Origin: Frigoribacterium sp. SL97
GTDB taxonomy: Bacteria; Actinomycetota; Actinomycetes; Actinomycetales; Microbacteriaceae
Direction of reading: 5' to 3'
Length of the DNA: 64,000 nt
NCBI RefSeq assembly: GCF_026625765.1
Contig: NZ_CP113062.1
Coordinates: forward strand, 434,001 to 498,000
The position numbers and the translations under genes were made by a program. This document shows, piece after piece, positions 25,193 through 33,564 of the stretch (positions within the stretch are counted from its first letter, which is position 1; each line of letters starts with the position of its first letter). The notes below the pieces were generated by a model, which was given only the letters and a program-made list of their open reading frames with translations, did no database searches and was not told the origin of the DNA.

Positions 25193-26218
25193 TCAGCCGA
25201 AGAGGATCGCGGCCTCGTCGTAGCGGTGCTGCGGGACGACCTTGAGGCTGTCGAGGGCCTCCTCGAACGAGACGTGGACGATCTCGGTGCCCCGCAGGGC
25301 GACCATGCGCCCCCAGCGACCCTCGACCACCGCGTCGCTCGCCGCCATGCCGAGCCGCGTGGCGAGCACGCGGTCGTAGGACGTGGGCGTACCGCCGCGT
25401 TGGATGTGCCCCAACGTCGTGGCGCGGGTCTCGATGCCCGTGCGCTCCTCGATGACGGGGGCGAGTCGCTCGCCGATCCCGCCGAGGCGCGGGCGGCCGA
25501 AGGCGTCCAGGCCGCGCTCGGAGTGCACGTCGCTCTCGTGGTCGGGCACGAAGCCCTCGGCGACGACCACCAGCGGTGCCCGACCCCGGTCGTAGGCCGA
25601 CTGCACCCACTCGACGATCTGGTCCATGCTGGTCGCCTGCTCGGGGATGAGGATCGCGTGGGCACCGGCGGCCATGCCCGAGTGCAGGGCGATCCAGCCC
25701 ACGTGCCGGCCCATGACCTCGGCGACCATGCAGCGGCTGTGCGAGTCGCCGGTGGTGCGCAGGCGGTCCATGGCGTCGGTGGCGATCTGGACCGCGGTGT
25801 CGAAGCCGAAGGTGTAGTCGGTCGCCCCGAGGTCGTTGTCGACGGTCTTGGGCACGCCGACGATCTTGAGCCCCGCGTCCGTCAGGCGCTTGGCCGCGGC
25901 CAGGGTGCCCTCGCCGCCGATCGCGATCATGGCGTCGATGCCGAAGCGCTCCATGTTCTCGGCGATGCGGTCGACACCGCCGTCGCCCTCGAACGGGTTC
26001 GTGCGGCTCGTCCCGAGGATCGTGCCGCCCTGTTTCGCGATGCCCTGGATCTCTTTGCGGGTGAGGGGCATCACGTCGCCGTCGACGACGCCTCGCCAGC
26101 CGTCGCGGAAGCCGACGAACTCTTGTCCGTGGATCTGCGTGCCCTTGAGCACGGCACCGCGGATGACCGCGTTGAGACCGGGGCAGTCGCCACCGCTGGT
26201 GAGGATTCCGATTCGCAT
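25193..26218 (-). CDS. pfkA: 6-phosphofructokinase (group III, probably ATP-dependent)
   Basis: Phosphorylates fructose-6-phosphate in glycolysis. 341 residues beginning MRIGILTSGGDCPGLNAVIR. The phosphoryl-donor loop reads IGGEGTLAAAKRL, with Gly after Glu, where PPi-dependent enzymes have Asp, and the next loop reads PKTVDNDLGATDYTFGFDTA with the Lys found in group III. This Gly/Lys combination is that of actinobacterial ATP-using enzymes. Further motifs are MVAEVMGRHVGWIALHSG and LGHIQRGGTPTSYDR. The ATG was chosen over one 18 bases upstream because the conserved start is here and GGAG precedes it. A 12-mer copy lies about 65 bases upstream. Confidence 0.93.
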   Translation of the reverse strand: MRIGILTSGGDCPGLNAVIRGAVLKGTQIHGQEFVGFRDGWRGVVDGDVMPLTRKEIQGIAKQGGTILGTSRTNPFEGDGGVDRIAENMERFGIDAMIAIGGEGTLAAAKRLTDAGLKIVGVPKTVDNDLGATDYTFGFDTAVQIATDAMDRLRTTGDSHSRCMVAEVMGRHVGWIALHSGMAAGAHAILIPEQATSMDQIVEWVQSAYDRGRAPLVVVAEGFVPDHESDVHSERGLDAFGRPRLGGIGERLAPVIEERTGIETRATTLGHIQRGGTPTSYDRVLATRLGMAASDAVVEGRWGRMVALRGTEIVHVSFEEALDSLKVVPQHRYDEAAILFG

Positions 26219-26347
26219 CGAGGGGCTCCATCGCATCGAAGGGCCCGATCGACGGGCCGAGGTCGAGACCCATCATGGACCACGAGGAGGCGCGGCACCT
26301 GTCCACGGGCCCGGTCACCGCCCTGCCGGTCGCGCAGGCGGCCGTAC

Positions 26348-26353
26348 TACCCT
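26348..26353 (+). promoter_or_regulatory. -10 element TACCCT of the Pro/Gln-rich membrane protein gene
   Basis: TACCCT with a 7-base gap to the ATG and no ribosome binding site, suggesting a leaderless transcript. Confidence 0.5.
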
Positions 26354-26360
26354 CGCCTGC

Positions 26361-27095
26361 ATGAGCAACGAGCAGCCGGGGCGTCCGCCGTCGCCGTGGG
26401 CCCGGTTCGCCCGGCCCGCGCCGACCGAGCCCGACCGGGGCGAGTTCCCGTTCGGTCCGCCTCGCCCGGTGCACCCCGAGGCGGGCGTGGCCGATCGCGG
26501 TTGGCCGCTCGACCCCTCCGGCGCACCGTCGATGCCCGCCACGCGACAGCAGCAGCCGTTCTTCCCCCAGCCCGCGGCGTCGCAGCCCCCCTCGTCGCAG
26601 CCCGTCGGCCAGCAGGCCGCCGGCCAGCAGCCCGTCGCCCAGCAGGCCGCCGCGCCGACGTGGGACTCCGACGGTCGTCAGGTCTGGGCGCCGCCGCCCG
26701 GTCCCGTGCCCGAGACCGGCTCCGCGCCCGACGCCCGACCCGAGAACGCAGGCCTCGGCTCGTACTTCTTCCCCGCCGACGACGACTGGTCGTCCGCGCC
26801 GCCCCGCACCGACGACGAGGGCCGCGGTCTCGCGATCGCGTCGATCGTCTTCGGCGTCTTCTTCGCGCCCCTCGGCCTGGTGTTCGGCATCGTGGCGGCG
26901 CGACGCGCCCGAGCCGCCGGCCGCCCGGCCACCCTCGCGTTGACCGGCATGGTCGTCGCCTCGATCGTCATCGTCCTGAGCCTCGTGTACGCCATCGCGG
27001 CACTCGACTACTACTCGCAACTCGCGACGACCTGTGCCCAGCTCGGGCCCGGCGACTACGTGAACGGCGACGGTCGGACCGTCACCTGCGGGTGA
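26361..27095 (+). CDS. Pro/Gln-rich DUF4190-like membrane protein
   Basis: 244 residues: about 150 residues of proline/glutamine-rich, probably disordered sequence (repeated QQAAGQQP-like stretches), then GLAIASIVFGVFFAPLGLVF and a second hydrophobic segment LALTGMVVASIVIVLSLVYA. This is the DUF4190 pattern of two membrane helices around a GIVAARRA loop. A short extracytoplasmic tail with two Cys (TTCAQLG and VTCG) ends the protein. Actinobacterial proteins of this kind are often septum or envelope associated, but no function can be assigned. It converges on the PPOX gene; a hairpin lies between. Confidence 0.6.
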   Translation: MSNEQPGRPPSPWARFARPAPTEPDRGEFPFGPPRPVHPEAGVADRGWPLDPSGAPSMPATRQQQPFFPQPAASQPPSSQPVGQQAAGQQPVAQQAAAPTWDSDGRQVWAPPPGPVPETGSAPDARPENAGLGSYFFPADDDWSSAPPRTDDEGRGLAIASIVFGVFFAPLGLVFGIVAARRARAAGRPATLALTGMVVASIVIVLSLVYAIAALDYYSQLATTCAQLGPGDYVNGDGRTVTCG

Positions 27096-27136
27096 CCGGG
27101 GCGGGCACGGACCATCACAGGACGCGAGCCGCCGGG

Positions 27137-27165
27137 GGCGCGGGCCGTCGAGGACGACCCGCGCC
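27137..27165. terminator. Hairpin between convergent genes
   Basis: Arms GGCGCGGGCCGTC and GACGACCCGCGCC pair over 13 bases with one mismatch and a 3-base loop. There is no T-run, as is usual in high-GC actinobacteria. A CCGCGCCTCCTC repeat copy follows at once. Confidence 0.5.
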
Positions 27166-27177
27166 GCGCCTCCTCGG

Positions 27178-27663
27178 CTAGAGCGAGACGGTGCCGGTGT
27201 CGGCGACGTTCTTCGGGTGTCCGCCGGTCACGGCGGCCTTGGCGTACTTGAACAGGGTGACGGCCTTGGGCTCGTTGCTGACCCAGTACTCGGCCGTGTC
27301 GACGTCGACCTCGAGCAGTGCGACGGTCGGGTCCTCGCGGCCCTTGTCGAACCAGGCCTCGGCCCCGGTCGTCCACAGTTCGTCGATCAGCCCGGAGTCC
27401 TTGACGATCGAGGCCTTGCCCGCGAGCGACAGGTAGCCCTTGCCGGTCTCGACGGCGACGTTCACCTGCGGGTGCGCCTTGACGTCGTCGACCTTGGGGG
27501 AGGGGTCGCGCGTGAAGAAGTACACCTTGCCGTCGAAGTCGCGATCGACGATCGCGAGGGGCCGACTCACGAGGTGGCCGTGGCTGCTCTGCGTGGTGAG
27601 GATGCCGATGCGGCCCGCGTCGAGGACCTCGCCGATCTTCTTGATGTCGTTGGTCTCAGTCAT
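27178..27663 (-). CDS. Pyridoxamine 5'-phosphate oxidase-fold protein (general stress protein 26-like)
   Basis: 161 residues forming one split-barrel flavin-binding domain. The GILTTQSSHGHLVSRPLAIV strand-loop, VYFFTRDPSPKVDDVKAHPQ and ATVETGKGYL-like strand (VAVETGKGYLSLAG) match the GSP26/PPOX group that binds FMN or F420. Function in redox stress is likely but not specific. TAGGGT on the minus strand sits 7 bases before the ATG, indicating a leaderless mRNA. The gene is a single transcription unit. Confidence 0.85.
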   Translation of the reverse strand: MTETNDIKKIGEVLDAGRIGILTTQSSHGHLVSRPLAIVDRDFDGKVYFFTRDPSPKVDDVKAHPQVNVAVETGKGYLSLAGKASIVKDSGLIDELWTTGAEAWFDKGREDPTVALLEVDVDTAEYWVSNEPKAVTLFKYAKAAVTGGHPKNVADTGTVSL

Positions 27664-27670
27664 GCCGGGG

Positions 27671-27676
27671 ACCCTA
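27671..27676 (-). promoter_or_regulatory. -10 element TAGGGT of the PPOX-fold gene
   Basis: A seven-base gap separates the hexamer from the ATG on the minus strand; there is no room for a ribosome binding site. Confidence 0.5.
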
Positions 27677-27696
27677 CGCCGGAGCCTCGACCGAGG

Positions 27697-28605
27697 TCAC
27701 AGCACCGGAGGTCCGCCGCCGGTCAGGGACGAGGAGGCGCGGTGCCGGTCGCAGGTCACGTCGCCTCGTGCACCGCACCCGTCGCAGGCGACCAGTTGCC
27801 GTCGGCACTGCACCTCGACGCAGTTCTGCATGCGGCTGGTCGCGGTGCCGCAGACCTCGCAGCGACCGATCACGGCCGCGTGGTCGCTGAACTCGACCGA
27901 GCCGCGACCGTCGAAGACGTAGAGCGAACCGTCCCACAGGCCGTCGTCGCCGAAGCGCTCGCCGTACCGCACGACACCCCCGTCGAGTTGGTAGACCCGC
28001 GAGAACCCACGCGACGTCATGAGGGACGACAGCACCTCGCAGCGCACGCCACCCGTGCAGTAGGTGACGACGGGCTCGTCCTTGAGGTGGTCGTAGCGCC
28101 CACTGTCGAGTTCGGCCACGAAGTCGCGGGTCGTGGCCACGTCGGGCACCACGGCGCCTCGGAACCGACCGATGCGTGACTCGTACTCGTTGCGACCGTC
28201 GAAGAAGGTGACCTGCTCACGGTCGACGAGTTCGTGGAGTTCGTCGGGGGACAGCCGCTCACCGGTGCCCACCACGCCGGACCCGTCGACCTGCAGTTCG
28301 TCGGGAGCGCCGAACGTCACGATCTCGTCGCGCACCTTGACCGACAGGCGGGGGAAGTCGTCGCCGGTGCCCTCGCTCCACTTGACGTCGAGCTCGGCCA
28401 GGGCCGGGTGCTGCCGGGTCTTCTTGAGCCAGCGCTTGACGTCGGGCAGGTCGCCTCCGAGCGTGCCGTTGAGGCCCTGGTGGGACACGAGGACGCGTCC
28501 GCGCAGGTGCAGGGACTCGGCGAGGTCGCGCTGCCACAGACGCATCGCCTCGGGATCGCCGAGCGGTGTGAAGGCATAGAACAACACGATCTTCGGGGTC
28601 GCCAC
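27697..28605 (-). CDS. trhO: tRNA uridine 5-oxyacetic-type hydroxylase, rhodanese family (TrhO/YceA)
   Basis: 302 residues. An N-terminal acylphosphatase-like domain (VLFYAFTPLGDPEAM, SHQGLNGTLGG) is followed by a rhodanese domain with the active-site Cys in VVTYCTGGVRCEVL (about residue 180). A C-terminal zinc-ribbon-like part with CEVCG, CRRQLVACDGCG and CDRH ends the protein. TrhO family enzymes hydroxylate uridine-34 of tRNAs using molecular oxygen. The C-terminal RHRASSSL is encoded across a 12-mer repeat copy (27731-27742). The GTG start is preceded by TAGGAT with a 6-base gap. Confidence 0.88.
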   Translation of the reverse strand: MATPKIVLFYAFTPLGDPEAMRLWQRDLAESLHLRGRVLVSHQGLNGTLGGDLPDVKRWLKKTRQHPALAELDVKWSEGTGDDFPRLSVKVRDEIVTFGAPDELQVDGSGVVGTGERLSPDELHELVDREQVTFFDGRNEYESRIGRFRGAVVPDVATTRDFVAELDSGRYDHLKDEPVVTYCTGGVRCEVLSSLMTSRGFSRVYQLDGGVVRYGERFGDDGLWDGSLYVFDGRGSVEFSDHAAVIGRCEVCGTATSRMQNCVEVQCRRQLVACDGCGARGDVTCDRHRASSSLTGGGPPVL

Positions 28606-28611
28606 CAGGAG

Positions 28612-28617
28612 ATCCTA
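28612..28617 (-). promoter_or_regulatory. -10 element TAGGAT of trhO
   Basis: The six-base gap to the GTG start and the hexamer are the same as in the hemA promoter. Confidence 0.45.
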
Positions 28618-28650
28618 GGGGCAGGCCGGTCGGGGAGCGCCGTACGCCTG

Positions 28651-28688
28651 AGGCATGCATGCCTTATGCTGGTACCCGGAATTCCAGA
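28651..28688 (+). promoter_or_regulatory. Promoter/operator region of the double GntR gene
   Basis: A perfect 14-bp palindrome AGGCATGCATGCCT (28651-28664) abuts the -10 element TATGCT (28665-28670). It is followed at the expected transcription start by ACCCGGAATTCCAGA (28674-28688), which contains the palindrome GGAATTCC. The layout suggests autoregulation by steric block. Confidence 0.5.
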
Positions 28689-28706
28689 CACCGACGAAAG
28701 GCGCCG

Positions 28707-30104
28707 ATGCCCGTCCCGACCCCCGCCCGTCCGGTCATCCCTCGGCGCCTCCAGAAGGACGCCGTCTTCGAGTACCTCGTCGCGGCGATCCTCGACGGCA
28801 CGCTGCGACCGGGCGAGCGCCTGCGAGACGCCGACTGCGAGACGTGGCTCGGTGTCTCGCGGACGCCGATCCGGATCGCCATCGCGAAGCTCGAGCAGGT
28901 GCGACTGGCCGAGACCTCGGCGCGGAGGGCGACGAGCGTCGTGGTCCCTCGCCGCGAGGTCGCCGTCGACCTCCTGGCGGTCGGGTGCGCCCTGCTCGCG
29001 GCCGTCGTGGCGTCGGCGGGTCACGACGAACGAACCGGGCTCGATCGACGCCTCTCGGGCCTCGTCGACGACTGCCGCGCCCGTTCCTCCTCGGCCGACG
29101 GTTCCGTCGAGGAGGTCGACGCGGTCGGCGACTCCTGGGCGGCGGTGTGGTCGGCCGTCGACGACCACGTGTTCGGCCGCCTCGCCGTCCGACACGCGCG
29201 ACGTCTGACGCTGCCCCTGCGCCATCACCTCCGAGAGCTGACCGCCGACGATCTCGACGTCGTCGCCGACGTGTTCGTCGAGGTTCGTCGGTCACTGGGC
29301 GGCGGGCTGGTCGACGCCGCGGCCGAGGCGTGCGAACGGGTCACCTCGAGGCTCGACCTTCCCGACGTCGCCCGGGACGGGGCGTCCGATCCGCTCGGGG
29401 CGTCCGCCGTCGTCGAGGACCGTCGCGTCCTCCCCCGGGGTGACGACGTCGCGAGGGCCGGCGCCCGCGCGACCCTCGTCCGACCACGCCTCAGCGACGA
29501 CGTCTACCGGATGATCCTCGTCGCGATCCTGGACGGCACCCTGACGCCCGGCGAGAGGCTCGCCGACGACGAACTCACCACCTGGCTGGGCGTCTCGCGG
29601 ACTCCCGTCCGTTCCGCTCTCGAGCGGCTCGACGAGAGGGGCCTCGTCGACATGGCTCCGAACCGCTACACGCGGGTCGCTCGCCCCGAGGTCGCCGACG
29701 TCGTCGCCGCCCGCGACCTGTACGCACGACTCGTGTCGTGGTCGGCCGGTCGACACCCGACGGGCGGCAGCGCCGACCGGGCCGAGATCGCGGCGGTGAC
29801 GAGCCGATTGCTCCCCCTCGCGACGAGGTCCGAAGGGGCCCCGGCGACCCTGACGACCCTGACCTGCCTGGGCACCGCGGTCAGACGACTCGCCTCGGTC
29901 GAACGATCACCGGCGCTGTCCCGCGAACTCGACATCCTCGAGCCCCGTCTGGCCCATGGGTTGATCTCGTGTGGATTCGGACTGCCACCGAGCTCGTGGC
30001 GGACGTTCTCGGATGCCGTGCGGGTGTCGCCCGGTGCGACGGGTGGCGGCTGGGGCCCGGCAGTGGCCGCTCTGATCCGTTCGCTCAGCCCGCAGGGGGG
30101 CTGA
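28707..30104 (+). CDS. Double GntR regulator (two GntR modules in one chain)
   Basis: 465 residues made of two complete GntR-type units. Winged helix 1 spans about 13-80, with VFEYLVAAILDGTLRPGERL and WLGVSRTPIRIAIAKLEQ. Winged helix 2 spans about 260-330, with MILVAILDGTLTPGERLADD, WLGVSRTPVRSALERLDE and the wing NRYTRVARP. Each is followed by about 150 mostly helical residues. Module 2 is closer to the single GntR protein at 21336 than to module 1, whose wing is degenerate. A chain carrying two DNA-binding heads is unusual, since GntR proteins normally dimerise. The last 20 bases overlap the end of the convergent LCP gene. Confidence 0.8.
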   Translation: MPVPTPARPVIPRRLQKDAVFEYLVAAILDGTLRPGERLRDADCETWLGVSRTPIRIAIAKLEQVRLAETSARRATSVVVPRREVAVDLLAVGCALLAAVVASAGHDERTGLDRRLSGLVDDCRARSSSADGSVEEVDAVGDSWAAVWSAVDDHVFGRLAVRHARRLTLPLRHHLRELTADDLDVVADVFVEVRRSLGGGLVDAAAEACERVTSRLDLPDVARDGASDPLGASAVVEDRRVLPRGDDVARAGARATLVRPRLSDDVYRMILVAILDGTLTPGERLADDELTTWLGVSRTPVRSALERLDERGLVDMAPNRYTRVARPEVADVVAARDLYARLVSWSAGRHPTGGSADRAEIAAVTSRLLPLATRSEGAPATLTTLTCLGTAVRRLASVERSPALSRELDILEPRLAHGLISCGFGLPPSSWRTFSDAVRVSPGATGGGWGPAVAALIRSLSPQGG

Positions 30105-31095
30105 GCGCCTCGAGGTCGTCGTCGGCGAACGCCCGACGGAGGTCGTCGAGCATCGAGTCGTCGACGACGACGATCGATTGCCCGTCGGGTGACGTGCCGG
30201 TGCCCGAGACGGGCATCGTGAAGGACGTCACGTCGGACGGTCGGAGCTGTCTCAACGAGAGGCCGAGGCCGATCATGTCGCTCGTGGTCCACGAGCTGTC
30301 CACCCCGATGTGACCGGCAGTGGTCTCGACGAACGCCGAGACGCGCGCCGGATCGGTCAGGGTGCGCGTGCTGACCAGGCGGTCGGTGATGCCGGCCACC
30401 AGGGCTCGTTGATTGCGCATGCGCTGGAAGTCGCCGTCGGCGAAGGCGTAGCGCTCGCGCACGTACTCGAGAGCGCTCGGACCGTCGAGGGTGACGGCTC
30501 CCTCGGCGAAGACGCGATCTCCTCGACGGAACTCGACGTCGTTCTGCACGGTCACGGCACCCAACGTCGCGACGATCGATTCGACGCCACCGAAGTCGAC
30601 GACGGCGGCGTGGTCGATGCGTGCGCCCGTCATCGCCTCGATCGTCCGGGTCTGGAGCGGGACACCGCCCCAGGCCAGGGCGGCGTTGACCTTGGCCTGG
30701 CCGTGGCCCGGCACCTCGACCCAGGTGTCGCGAGGGATCGACACGAGCTCGACGGAGTGACGGTCCGCGGCGATGTGGGCGACCATGATCGTGTCCGCCC
30801 GTCGCGGCCCGGAGCCCCCGAGATCGCGGTCGTCGACGGGCTCGCGGCTGTCCGACCCGAGGAGCATCAGGTTGACGGAGCCGTCGGTGGCGGGGGCGGG
30901 ACGGCCCGCGTAGTCGGTCAGGGTGCCGACGTCGTCGAGGGCGTCCTCGGCCGACCGGATCGTGGTGAGACCGAAGATCGCCAGTGCCCCGACCCCCGTG
31001 ATCACGACGCCGACCAGCACGAGCAGGCTCGTCATGGCGAGACGGTGGCGTCGGAAGAACGAGCGGCGTCGTCTGCGGGCACGGTGGTCGGTCAT
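30085..31095 (-). CDS. LytR-CpsA-Psr (LCP) family cell-wall polymer ligase
   Basis: 336 residues: a basic cytoplasmic tail, one membrane anchor (about 19-43, TSLLVLVGVVITGVGALAIF) and an extracytoplasmic LCP domain. Catalytic-site elements are visible: LMLLGSDSRE and ADTIMVAHI, the Arg in VSIPRDTWV, KVNAALAWGG, and the R-x-R-x12-R-x3-R element within YVRERYAFADGDFQRMRNQR. LCP proteins transfer polyprenyl-phosphate-linked glycopolymers onto peptidoglycan. The sugar-transferase gene just upstream, on the same strand, fits such a pathway. GGAG lies 6 bases before the ATG. The convergent GntR gene overlaps its 3' end by 20 bases. Confidence 0.92.
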   Translation of the reverse strand: MTDHRARRRRRSFFRRHRLAMTSLLVLVGVVITGVGALAIFGLTTIRSAEDALDDVGTLTDYAGRPAPATDGSVNLMLLGSDSREPVDDRDLGGSGPRRADTIMVAHIAADRHSVELVSIPRDTWVEVPGHGQAKVNAALAWGGVPLQTRTIEAMTGARIDHAAVVDFGGVESIVATLGAVTVQNDVEFRRGDRVFAEGAVTLDGPSALEYVRERYAFADGDFQRMRNQRALVAGITDRLVSTRTLTDPARVSAFVETTAGHIGVDSSWTTSDMIGLGLSLRQLRPSDVTSFTMPVSGTGTSPDGQSIVVVDDSMLDDLRRAFADDDLEALSPPAG

Positions 31096-31157
31096 GGTGG
31101 CTCCGCTTCGGGGGTCTGGTCGGCGGTCGGGTCCGGGGAACGCGTGCCGCGTCTCGC

Positions 31158-31894
31158 TCAGTACGCGCCGGAGGGCCGGACGACGGCGCCGATCGTCTGC
31201 ACGAGCAGCCGCGCATCGGTCGTCGGCGTCCAGCCGTGGACGTAGCCGAGGTCGAGGTCGAGCCCGGCGTCCAGTCGAGGTCGGAGCGGCCCCCCACCTG
31301 CCACGGGCCGGTCAGTCCCGGCAGCACCGTCAGGCGCTGGCGGGCGCGGCTGCAGTACTGGGCGACCTCTCGCGGCAGGGCCGGGCGCGGCCCGACCAGG
31401 CTCATCTCGCCCCGCAGCACGTTCACCAGCTGCGGCAGCTCGTCGAGCGAGTGCCTGCGGAGCACGCGGCCGACCCGGGTCACACGCGGATCGACGCGGA
31501 GCTTGAAGAGCGGCCCGTCGGCGTCGTTCGCCTCGGGCATGATCGCGACGGCCCGATCGGAGTCGGCCATCGACCGGAACTTCAGCATCTCGAAGGTCCG
31601 GCCGTCGAGCCCACAGCGTTCTTGGCGGTAGAGGACCGGGCCGCGGCTGTCGAGTCGCACCGCCAGGGCGACGAGGGCGAGCGCGGGAGCGAGGGTGGTC
31701 AGAGCGGCGACGGCCCCGACCACGTCGATCGCCCGCTTGGCCCGACGGGCGACGGCCCGCCGGACCGGGGGAGCGGCCGGGGCGACGTCGGGACCGTGGG
31801 CATCGCCCTGGTGGTGGCGGTTCGGTCGGCCGGGCGCGGAGGAGGTGAGGCGTGCACCTGGGGGTGCGGACAGGGGTCTCGTGGTGATCGTCAT
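31158..31894 (-). pseudogene. Undecaprenyl-phosphate sugar transferase (WcaJ/bacterial sugar transferase), frameshifted
   Basis: The gene encodes the C-terminal catalytic domain typical of polyisoprenyl-phosphate sugar-1-phosphate transferases, without the usual N-terminal multi-helix part. It has one re-entrant hydrophobic segment (AIDVVGAVAALTTLAPALAL), RLDSRGPVLYRQERCGLDGR, FEMLKFRSM, LRRHSLDELPQLVNVL, SLVGPRPALP and LPGLTGPWQVGGRSDLDW. The frame then breaks; the end (DAGLDLDLGYVHGW through VVRPSGAY) is in another frame. One extra C near 31271-31272 restores about 245 continuous residues. It would start assembly of a cell-surface glycan on undecaprenyl phosphate. The start at 31894 is preferred because a TATTTT -10 lies upstream at about 31949-31954. 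Confidence 0.85.
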
Positions 31895-32002
31895 CGGGTC
31901 TGCTCGGTGTCTCTCGTCTCGTGCACGGGCGGCGGATGGCCGACGCATAAAATATCACACAGACATGAGCAATGACGCAAGAGGGTTGTCGGCGGGAGCG
32001 TC

Positions 32003-32008
32003 TACCAT
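32003..32008 (+). promoter_or_regulatory. -10 element TACCAT of the DNA glycosylase gene
   Basis: Six bases separate the hexamer from the ATG, suggesting leaderless initiation. Confidence 0.5.
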
Positions 32009-32014
32009 CGCGAC

Positions 32015-32977
32015 ATGGATCAGCTCGAGCGCACGGGGGCCGCTCCCGACGCGGACGACCGACGGCTCGGGACGGTCTACTGGTCGGCACGCCCGGTGGA
32101 CGTCCGGGCCACCCTGCGGCCCCTGGGTCGCGGCTCGGGCGATCCCTCGTTCCGGGTCGACGGCGACCGGACGTGGCTCGCCCTGCGCACCCCGGCGGGC
32201 GAGGCGACGCTCTGCGTGTCGGCGAGCCGCGCCTCCTCGTCCGTCCGCGCCGACGCGTGGGGGCCGGGAGCCGCCTGGGCGATCGAGCACGTGCCCGAGC
32301 TGCTGGGCCGCGGCGACGACTGGTCGGGGCTCGACGTCACGACGAACGCGTTCCTGGCCGACGCCCGCCGGCGGCAACCGGGGCTCCGGCTGACCCGCAC
32401 CAACCTCGTGCTGCAGGCCGTCGTCCCGGCGATCCTCGAGCAGAAGGTCACGAGCGTCGAGGCCTGGCGTGCGTGGCGGCAGCTCGTGCGTCGACACGGC
32501 ACGCCGGCACCGGGTCCGGCACCCGAGGGGCTCGTCGTCCCGCCGGACGCCCAGGGCTGGCGCCGCATCCCCAGCTGGGAGTGGCACCGGGCCGGCGTCG
32601 GGCCGCAGCGGTCGGCGACCGTCATGAGGGTCTGTGCGGTGGCGCCCGCACTCGAGCGCACGCTCGCCGTCGGTCGGGGTGGCGACGAGGTCGCAACGCG
32701 CCTCCGGTCGATCCCCGGCGTGGGCGTCTGGACCGCCGCCGAGACGACGCAGCGTGCGCACGGCGACCCCGACAGCCCCAGCGTGGGCGACTACCACCTG
32801 CCCGCCGTGGTCGGATGGGCGCTCATCGGCCGTCCCGTGGACGACGACGGCATGCTCGAGCTGCTCGAGCCGTGGCGCGGCCACCGTGAACGCGTCATGC
32901 GGTTGATCACGGGCAGCGGCTTCTCGAAGCCGAGGTTCGGCCCGCGCATGACCATCCAGGACCACCGCTTCCACTGA
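32015..32977 (+). CDS. AlkA-like DNA-3-methyladenine glycosylase (HhH-GPD)
   Basis: 320 residues. After a divergent N-terminal part comes the helix-hairpin-helix GPD domain: VVPAILEQKVTSVEAWRAWR, the hairpin LRSIPGVGVWTAAETTQ and the catalytic Asp in SVGDYHLPAVVGWAL (about residue 266). Such monofunctional glycosylases excise alkylated purines in base-excision repair. A 12-mer copy in frame encodes SRASSSVR at about residue 70, in the poorly conserved N-terminal region. It is a single gene, convergent with a MarR gene, and substrate range cannot be inferred. Confidence 0.85.
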   Translation: MDQLERTGAAPDADDRRLGTVYWSARPVDVRATLRPLGRGSGDPSFRVDGDRTWLALRTPAGEATLCVSASRASSSVRADAWGPGAAWAIEHVPELLGRGDDWSGLDVTTNAFLADARRRQPGLRLTRTNLVLQAVVPAILEQKVTSVEAWRAWRQLVRRHGTPAPGPAPEGLVVPPDAQGWRRIPSWEWHRAGVGPQRSATVMRVCAVAPALERTLAVGRGGDEVATRLRSIPGVGVWTAAETTQRAHGDPDSPSVGDYHLPAVVGWALIGRPVDDDGMLELLEPWRGHRERVMRLITGSGFSKPRFGPRMTIQDHRFH

Positions 32978-33052
32978 CGCGGCAGGCGGCCGAGAGGGCC
33001 GAGACGGCCGCGGTGGCCGCGCGTCCGCGTCGGGACGCAGAGGAGGCGCGGG

Positions 33053-33523
33053 TCAGGCCTGGGCGTCGGGCGACGCGTCCGTGCCGATCGCCTCGAGCAC
33101 GCGACCCGAGAACGCCCGGACGACCTCGGCGTCCGTCTCGAGCACGTCAGTGAAGTACCTCTTGATGGCGGCCGTGTGCCCCCGGGTCGCCGCGAGCATG
33201 GCCCGGCGGCCGTCGGGCGTCAGCTCGACCCAGGTGCCCCGCGCATCGGAGGCGCACTCGGTGCGGCGCACCAGCCCTCGGCGCTCCATGCGGGTGACCT
33301 GGTGGCTGACCCGGCTCTTCTCCCAGCCGATCTGCTCGGCGATGTCCCGCACGCGCGAGCGTCGGTCGCTGCTCCGGCCCAGGCCGACGAGGATCTCGTA
33401 CTCGGGGGCGGACACACCCGAATCGCTCTGCAGACGGAGCTCGAGGGCCCGGTCGAGGCGCCGTCTCATGGCGTAGAAGGAGTCCCAGACGACCCACTCC
33501 TCGTCGGTGAGTTCGTCGGCCAT
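33053..33523 (-). CDS. MarR-family transcriptional regulator
   Basis: 156 residues with the MarR winged helix at about 40-115: SGVSAPEYEILVGLGRS, the recognition helix region IGWEKSRVSHQVTRMERRG and the wing VRRTECASDARGTWVELTPD. N- and C-terminal helices serve dimerisation. MarR proteins usually repress neighbouring stress or efflux genes; the divergent neighbour here is putA. TACACT six bases before the ATG supports this start over a longer one and implies a leaderless mRNA. A 12-mer copy lies right after the stop. Ligand unknown. Confidence 0.88.
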   Translation of the reverse strand: MADELTDEEWVVWDSFYAMRRRLDRALELRLQSDSGVSAPEYEILVGLGRSSDRRSRVRDIAEQIGWEKSRVSHQVTRMERRGLVRRTECASDARGTWVELTPDGRRAMLAATRGHTAAIKRYFTDVLETDAEVVRAFSGRVLEAIGTDASPDAQA

Positions 33524-33529
33524 TCGCCC

Positions 33530-33558
33530 AGTGTAGGGACGGTGGCGCGGCATATCCT
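33530..33558. promoter_or_regulatory. Divergent leaderless promoters of marR and putA
   Basis: Minus strand: TACACT (33530-33535), six bases from the marR ATG. Plus strand: TATCCT (33553-33558), six bases from the putA ATG at 33565. The two promoters are only 17 bases apart, so one bound regulator could control both. Confidence 0.5.
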
Positions 33559-33564
33559 CGACCC

